A DNA stretch of 10,090 nucleotides from an uncultured Clostridia bacterium (GTDB lineage: Bacteria > Bacillota > Clostridia > Christensenellales > Borkfalkiaceae): NCBI GenBank assembly GCA_947581885.1, contig CANPWF010000051.1:1-10090 (forward strand), given 5' to 3'. Below are positions 6,014-10,090 of this stretch, piece after piece; within the stretch, counting starts at the first letter, position 1; the number at the start of each line of letters is the position of its first letter. The notes below the pieces were generated by a model, which worked only from the letters and a program-made list of their open reading frames with translations, did no database searches and had not been told where the DNA came from. The position numbers and the translations under genes were made by a program.

Positions 6014-7868
6014 ATTTCCCGAGCACCATGATCTCGGAAAGAGCACGCGCCGCGGCAAATTCGGTCTCGGTCTCGGATTCCCTCACCTGCATCTTCGGCA
6101 GGGTGATGGTGATCGACTTCACGCGCATGGGCGCGAATTGGATCGCGAACGTCCCGCCCGCGACATAGTATTCCTCCCAAGGATAGTAGCGGTTGTAATC
6201 GAATTCGAGCGTGCCCGTGGAGACTTTCTTTCCGTCGGTATTGAACACGACTTTCTCGACGCTCTCCACCGAAAGCTCATAGGCGTAGCTGTTCACGAGC
6301 ACAAGCCCCGTGATCTCGCGGTAGTCCTCGAATTCGAGGGTGATGGTCGCTTTCCCCTCCTTCATCTCGAATTCCTTGACGAAATCGGTATCGTCGTGGA
6401 TCTTGATGACTCCGTCGGTGAGATATTTCACGTCGCTGCCGTCGAGAACATTGGTGCTCTTAACGGTCGCTTCGCCCGCGATATTTCTCCACTCCGAGGT
6501 GATGAGGGGCATATACGAATAGGTGGGCCCGTTTACATGGGGCACTTCGTAGCCGCCGTTGCCTTCCACCCAAGTGACTTCGTCGAAGGCGATCGCGCGT
6601 GCGCCGCCGCCGAGTTTACGGTCGGTATGGGCGTGATAGACGATGAAGGTGGAGCCGTTCGCGCTCACAAAGCTGTGATGCCCCGTGCCGCTCGCCCATT
6701 CGCCGTCCGAATACAGAAGCCAGCCGCCTTCCTCTCTTTTGAGTTTGGTGAAGGGGCCCATCGGGCTGTCCCCCACCGCAACGCGGACGGAATAGCTCTT
6801 GGAAGTGTAGCTGTTCGCGGAGAACATGAGGTAGTACTTGTTCCCGTGGCGAACCATGAAGGGAGCCTCGTTCACACTGCCCTCTCCAAGGTCGGCATAG
6901 CCGAAATCCGAACGGTTGTCGTCGATCTTATATTGGTTGGCAACGGTGAGCTTCTTTGTCTGCGTGTAGTCGGGAGTCCAATCGTCGTTCATCTTGATGA
7001 CGCAGATCGCCGATGTCGCATGGATATTGTCGCCGAGGTCCTGCACGAAGTAGAGGTACTTCTCGCCGTCCTCGTCGATGAAGGGGCTCGCGTCGATGAC
7101 TTTCATGTAGCCCGGAAGCTCGCCTTCCCTTAATTTATCGCCCTTTTGCCAGCTCTCGTCGATCTCTGTCCCCGCGGGAACTCTGGAGAAGTCGAGAAGG
7201 GGCTGATAAACTTTGAGGTTCCCCGCGCCGAGCCCCGCTCTGTCTGCGGCAGTATTGTCGGTGACGGGTGCCCACTGCGTCTTTTCCTCCTCGGTGCCGT
7301 TGTCGTACTTCCACTTCGCGTACTGCACGAAGGGCCCTCTCGGGCTCTCGCTCACGGCAACGTCGATAAAGAAACGATAGGGCTGGAAGATGTAGCTCGC
7401 GTTATAGAACATGAGATACATCCCCATCTCCGCGTCGTAGATGACTTCGGGAGCCCAATACATGGAAGTCGCAAACGAGGTGTAGGTGACTTCCTTTCCC
7501 CCCTCCGTATTGATATACAGCGTGGGATTGTAGGCGACACCGACGCATTCCCAATCGTTGAGATTTTTACTGCGATAGGCGAGATAGCCCGTCGCGCCGA
7601 TGGGATCGGAAGTCGTGTACATGTAATAGTACCCCTTCTCTTCGCCCTCCGAAACATAGATGGCGGAAGGGTCGGCACCGAGCGTGGTGAGGTCGTTCTG
7701 GTAGAACGTGTTATGGTCGTAATCGCCGATGACAGCGTCCCCCATCTCGTCCGCCTCGCTCAGGTATTCGTGATAGACGAGCCTTTTCCCGCCGCACCCC
7801 GCGAGAAGCCCCACGGAAAAGACGGCGACGAGAGCCGCGCTTACGCCGATTGCAATCGGTTTTTTCAT
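6012..7868 (-). CDS. Glycoside hydrolase family 43 lipoprotein with C-terminal beta-sandwich-like region
   Basis: A 618-residue protein with a lipoprotein signal peptide (MKKPIAIG, hydrophobic core, lipobox LAGC with C25), so it should act outside the cell, tethered to the membrane. Residues about 45-460 are a GH43-type propeller: proposed general base D66 in LGADPSAIYVS, YWAPEVIYD (137-145), pKa modulator D259 in VIDASPFIDEDG, general acid E334 in SVNEAPFMV, and GTGHHSF (394-400) with the conserved His. Residues about 461-618 (opening NIAGEATVKSTNV, then YLTDGVIK) look like a discoidin-type (F5/8C or CBM32-like) beta-sandwich, a possible sugar-binding domain; this part is inference. GH43 members release arabinose, xylose or galactose units or cut arabinan. 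Together with the neighbouring binding lipoprotein it probably trims the polysaccharide before import by the two permeases. The start has AAGGAGG 5 bases upstream, overlapping the permease stop. Family is strongly supported; substrate is unknown. Confidence 0.9.
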   Translation of the reverse strand: MKKPIAIGVSAALVAVFSVGLLAGCGGKRLVYHEYLSEADEMGDAVIGDYDHNTFYQNDLTTLGADPSAIYVSEGEEKGYYYMYTTSDPIGATGYLAYRSKNLNDWECVGVAYNPTLYINTEGGKEVTYTSFATSMYWAPEVIYDAEMGMYLMFYNASYIFQPYRFFIDVAVSESPRGPFVQYAKWKYDNGTEEEKTQWAPVTDNTAADRAGLGAGNLKVYQPLLDFSRVPAGTEIDESWQKGDKLREGELPGYMKVIDASPFIDEDGEKYLYFVQDLGDNIHATSAICVIKMNDDWTPDYTQTKKLTVANQYKIDDNRSDFGYADLGEGSVNEAPFMVRHGNKYYLMFSANSYTSKSYSVRVAVGDSPMGPFTKLKREEGGWLLYSDGEWASGTGHHSFVSANGSTFIVYHAHTDRKLGGGARAIAFDEVTWVEGNGGYEVPHVNGPTYSYMPLITSEWRNIAGEATVKSTNVLDGSDVKYLTDGVIKIHDDTDFVKEFEMKEGKATITLEFEDYREITGLVLVNSYAYELSVESVEKVVFNTDGKKVSTGTLEFDYNRYYPWEEYYVAGGTFAIQFAPMRVKSITITLPKMQVRESETETEFAAARALSEIMVLGK

Positions 7869-7873
7869 AATTT

Positions 7874-7880
7874 CCTCCTT
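7874..7880 (-). promoter_or_regulatory. Ribosome binding site of the GH43 lipoprotein gene
   Basis: AAGGAGG lies 5 bases before the ATG at 7868 and overlaps the TAA stop of the upstream permease gene (7881-7879). This layout matches the junction before the modular lipoprotein and supports coupled translation along the operon. Confidence 0.8.
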
Positions 7881-8814
7881 ATTTCAGTCCCGAGACCGCG
7901 ATCCCTTCGATGAAGTATCTCTGTGCGACGAGGTAGACGATGATGGTGGGAATGAGTGCGACGACCGTCGTCGCCATCACCTTGTTCCATTCGCCGTCGT
8001 ACTTATCGACAGAGCTCGAGAGCGCGACCTGCAACGTTTCGAATTGCGTACCGCTGACGTAGAGCAAGGGCCCGAAGTAATCGTTATAGCCCCCTACAAA
8101 ACCCAAAACCCCCTGCGCGATGAGCGCGGGAACGGAGAGCGGGAGCATCATACGGAAGAACATTCCGAAGTACCCCACCCCGTCGAGACGGGCGGCTTCG
8201 AGCGTTTCCGAAGGGATGCCCATAAAGAATTGCCTCAAATAGAACACGCATGCCGCCGCGCCGAACATCCCGGGGATCATGAGCGGGAGCGGCGTGCCGT
8301 TCCAGCCGATGTTATCGAAGATGACGAAGGAAGGCACCAACGTCACCATGCCGGGGACCATCATCGTCGCGAGCAGAAGCGCGAAGAGGATATTCTTCCC
8401 GCGGAATTTGAGTTTGGCGAACGCATACGCCGAGAAAGCCGACGTAAGGAGCCCGAGGATCGTGGGCGGAAGGACGATCCAAAGGGTATTGACGAAGCCC
8501 CGCATGACGTTGATATAGCCATAGTGTTCTTCGAATACCGATTTGTATCCTTCGAAATAGAAGCCCTGCGTCGGGAACCATGTGAAGATGGTCTGGTTGA
8601 CTTCCGCGTCCGTCTTGAAACTTGTAACGAGCACGATGTAGAAGGGCACGAGGATCCAGAGCAAGAACAAGACGAGGAAAAAGTATTCGAATACCTTCTT
8701 CGTGATGTTCACGGGGTTGCTCTTCATGGAGCGGATCTTGCGGGGCGTTTGCCCTTCCCGCTCCCCTTCCGTCATCCGAACTTCGGCTACCGCCGTTTTC
8801 ATTTCGTCATTCAT
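7879..8814 (-). CDS. Carbohydrate ABC transporter permease, MalG/UgpE type (CUT1 family)
   Basis: A 311-residue inner-membrane subunit of a binding-protein-dependent sugar importer. Six hydrophobic segments can be seen at roughly 42-64, 108-134, 141-163, 178-196, 226-249 and 277-298. The cytoplasmic EAA loop that contacts the ATPase is clear: ETLEAARLDGVGYF at 203-216, ending in MMLP at 222-225. The C-terminus EGIAVSGLK resembles the usual MalG tail. About 38 polar residues precede the first membrane segment. The ATG at 8814 overlaps the end of the partner permease by 8 bases, the normal coupled arrangement for these pairs; an ATG four codons later is a possible alternative. It should pair with the MalF-type protein to form the pore. 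No ATPase gene is present in the window, so a shared MsmK-type ATPase or one outside the window is expected. The transported sugar is not known from sequence; oligosaccharides from the GH43 lipoprotein are likely by context. Confidence 0.93.
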   Translation of the reverse strand: MNDEMKTAVAEVRMTEGEREGQTPRKIRSMKSNPVNITKKVFEYFFLVLFLLWILVPFYIVLVTSFKTDAEVNQTIFTWFPTQGFYFEGYKSVFEEHYGYINVMRGFVNTLWIVLPPTILGLLTSAFSAYAFAKLKFRGKNILFALLLATMMVPGMVTLVPSFVIFDNIGWNGTPLPLMIPGMFGAAACVFYLRQFFMGIPSETLEAARLDGVGYFGMFFRMMLPLSVPALIAQGVLGFVGGYNDYFGPLLYVSGTQFETLQVALSSSVDKYDGEWNKVMATTVVALIPTIIVYLVAQRYFIEGIAVSGLK

Positions 8815-9871
8815 CGTAGCTCACCCACTTTTTGGAGATCTTGAAGTTCGCAAACGTGACGAGCCCGATGAGCAACGCGAGGATCCACCCCACGGATGTC
8901 GCAATGCCGATATTCGAGCCGCCGCCGTCGGTGAAGAGCTGACGGTACAGGTAGTACACGATCGTGATGTTCGCATGGTCGGGAATGTGCAATTCCGCCG
9001 TCATGACCTGATACCGCGTGAATTCTTGCAATGAGCCGATGATGCCCGTCACCAAGAGGTAGAACACCGTCGGCGAGATGGCGGGAAGGGTGATCTTGAA
9101 GAACTTCGTGAACATGCCCGCGCCGTCGATATCCGCCGCCTCATAGGTGTTGCGGTTGATGTTCGTCATCGCGGCGGAGAGCAGGATGATGTTGAACCCC
9201 GTTCCCGACCAAAGCATGACGAAGAACATCACGAGGCGGAAAAGATGCGGGGACTTCACGAACCAATTGATCACGTCCTCGGGCGTTTTGTAGACGTGCA
9301 TCGCCCATAGAGCGGAATTCAGAATTCCCGGGTCCTCGTTGAAGATCCACTGCCACATGAAGGCGATGGCGACCATCGAACACACATACGGGATGAAGAA
9401 AACCGTCTGGAACAGTTTTTTGAACCGCTTCACTTGGTAGAGCATAATGCTGATGAATACCGAAACGGCGATACAGACGAACGTCGTGAATACCACAAAC
9501 AGCGTGTTCAGAATGGACTGCCAGAATTCGGGGTCTTTGAGCACCGTTCCGAAGTTTTTGAGCCCGACAAATTCCACGATCTGCGGAAAGTACGGGTTGG
9601 AATAATCGGAGACGAGCTTCAAGCCGGGGAATTGGTTCAAGGTGATATAGAAGGACATCACCAACGGAATGAGCCCGAAGATGAGGAAACCGATGAGGGG
9701 GATACAGGAGAACGCCCACCCCATCACTTCCTCCTTGTTTGTCCAATGCAACTTCTTTTTTTCGGGGAGAGGCGGGGAAAAGGTCGGCTCCCCGAGGGGA
9801 GCCTCCCCGCCTTCCTGCAAGGCGAACCCGTTTTCGGGGGTCACGCCGTTTTCATGAGAGAAATCGCTCAT
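8807..9871 (-). CDS. Carbohydrate ABC transporter permease, MalF/UgpA type (CUT1 family)
   Basis: A 354-residue membrane protein with six clear hydrophobic segments at roughly 54-76, 121-146, 155-177, 211-233, 266-288 and 322-343. The EAA loop is YEAADIDGAGMFTKFFKITLP at 243-263, the ATPase contact of MalF-family subunits. The length fits the shorter MalF/UgpA-type members, not the longer Escherichia coli MalF. The first 50 residues form a polar, Pro/Glu-rich cytoplasmic leader (SPPLPEKKK at 32-40) that is longer than usual. The ATG at 9871 has GGAGGT 5 bases upstream. It lies 24 bases after the stop of the preceding gene and overlaps the MalG-type gene by 8 bases. It forms the pore with that partner. 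Family assignment is secure; the substrate is inferred only from neighbours. Confidence 0.93.
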   Translation of the reverse strand: MSDFSHENGVTPENGFALQEGGEAPLGEPTFSPPLPEKKKLHWTNKEEVMGWAFSCIPLIGFLIFGLIPLVMSFYITLNQFPGLKLVSDYSNPYFPQIVEFVGLKNFGTVLKDPEFWQSILNTLFVVFTTFVCIAVSVFISIMLYQVKRFKKLFQTVFFIPYVCSMVAIAFMWQWIFNEDPGILNSALWAMHVYKTPEDVINWFVKSPHLFRLVMFFVMLWSGTGFNIILLSAAMTNINRNTYEAADIDGAGMFTKFFKITLPAISPTVFYLLVTGIIGSLQEFTRYQVMTAELHIPDHANITIVYYLYRQLFTDGGGSNIGIATSVGWILALLIGLVTFANFKISKKWVSYDE

Positions 9872-9876
9872 GCATT

Positions 9877-9882
9877 ACCTCC
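9877..9882 (-). promoter_or_regulatory. Ribosome binding site of the MalF-type permease gene
   Basis: GGAGGT lies 5 bases before the ATG at 9871 within the 24-base gap after the upstream gene. It supports that start over downstream alternatives. No promoter-like element fits in this short gap, so the permeases are most likely cotranscribed with the upstream gene. Confidence 0.75.
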
Positions 9883-9895
9883 GAATGGGTTCGTT

Positions 9896-10090
9896 TTAGG
9901 GCTTTGCGGATTCGTTATGGGAGTTGTAGGTGTACAAATAGAGCTTATCCTGCGTGGGTTTGCTCCATGTAGCGAAGAGGTAGTCGAGATCCTTGGTGTT
10001 CTCGCGGACCTCGGTGTTGAGGCAGAGAGCCCAATCGTCGATCCAAAGCCCGTCTTTTAAGTACCACCAATCGCCCGGGGTCTCGTACTG
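9896..10090 (-). CDS. C-terminal fragment of an unrecognised protein, possibly the sugar-binding protein of the ABC transporter
   Basis: Only the last 64 residues lie in the window; the gene enters from the right edge and ends in TAA at 9898-9896. The visible part is rich in Trp, Tyr and Asp (GDWWYLKDGLWIDDWALCLN, then DLDYLFATWSKP and KLYLYTYNSHNES). There is no motif I can assign and no membrane segment. The frame is supported by being open from the edge to a stop placed just 24 bases before a well-formed permease gene with its own Shine-Dalgarno sequence. In CUT1 sugar operons the gene directly before the MalF-type permease is often the extracellular solute-binding lipoprotein, so that is the leading guess by position. 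The tail does not look typical of that family, and a larger multidomain surface protein is equally possible. Confidence 0.65.
   Translation of the reverse strand, partial: QYETPGDWWYLKDGLWIDDWALCLNTEVRENTKDLDYLFATWSKPTQDKLYLYTYNSHNESAKP

Noticed and set aside
6001..6180. N-terminal extension of the modular lipoprotein to an ATG at 6180
   Set aside because: The extra 60 codons overlap the end of the GH43 lipoprotein gene, would hide the signal peptide, and ignore the strong ribosome binding site before 6000.
5985..7133. A 382-codon plus-strand open frame opposite the GH43 lipoprotein
   Set aside because: Shadow of the minus-strand gene; the translation is rich in Arg, His, Val and Asp without motifs, while the opposite strand carries a full GH43 signature.
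8044..8844. A 266-codon plus-strand open frame opposite the MalG-type permease
   Set aside because: The highly charged translation is the typical mirror of a membrane protein gene; the permease on the minus strand has its EAA motif and six membrane segments.
1..10090. CRISPR array, tRNA or rRNA gene, insertion sequence or phage genes
   Set aside because: No regularly spaced repeats, tRNA-like cloverleaf segments, transposase motifs or terminal inverted repeats were seen by eye, and coding sequence fills almost the whole window.

Overview
The window is one block of a carbohydrate-use operon, with every convincing gene on the minus strand, so transcription runs from the right edge to the left. 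The two lipoproteins with Lys-rich signal peptides and lipoboxes, the strong AAGGAGG-type ribosome binding sites, the sugar ABC permeases with no dedicated ATPase in view, and the InlB B-type repeats all suggest a Gram-positive anaerobe of the Firmicutes (Clostridia-like, plausibly from a gut). G+C looks moderately high by eye. That taxonomic placement is inference; no RNA gene or marker is present to fix it.

In transcription order the layout is: (1) 10090-9896, the last 64 codons of a gene entering from the right edge, not recognised, possibly the solute-binding protein of the transporter; (2) 9871-8807, a MalF/UgpA-type sugar permease; (3) 8814-7879, a MalG/UgpE-type sugar permease overlapping it by 8 bases; (4) 7868-6012, a GH43-type glycosidase exported as a lipoprotein, with a C-terminal beta-sandwich-like region; (5) 6000-2200, a 1266-residue lipoprotein made of four CBM9-like modules, one unassigned sandwich-like region and three InlB B-type repeats; (6) 2141-1224, a second GH43 enzyme without a signal peptide; (7) 1219-2, a GH31 alpha-glycosidase without a signal peptide, cut by the left edge. 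Intergenic gaps are 24, -8, 10, 11, 58 and 4 bases; no gene-free stretch reaches 300 bases and no promoter or convincing terminator is visible.

The simplest reading is a glycan-foraging system split across the membrane. The surface lipoproteins bind and trim a plant-type polysaccharide or decorated oligosaccharide, the two permeases import the products, and the cytoplasmic GH43 and GH31 enzymes finish them. Beta-xylosyl or alpha-arabinofuranosyl bonds (GH43) plus an alpha-linked sugar (GH31) point to a xylan-, arabinan- or xyloglucan-like substrate, but the substrate cannot be read from the sequence.

The two most notable items are the very large modular binding lipoprotein and the one long junction in the operon (2142-2199). 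At that junction a perfect 12-bp GC-rich hairpin sits between a good Shine-Dalgarno sequence and the ATG of the cytoplasmic GH43 gene, exactly where the operon changes from exported to cytoplasmic products.
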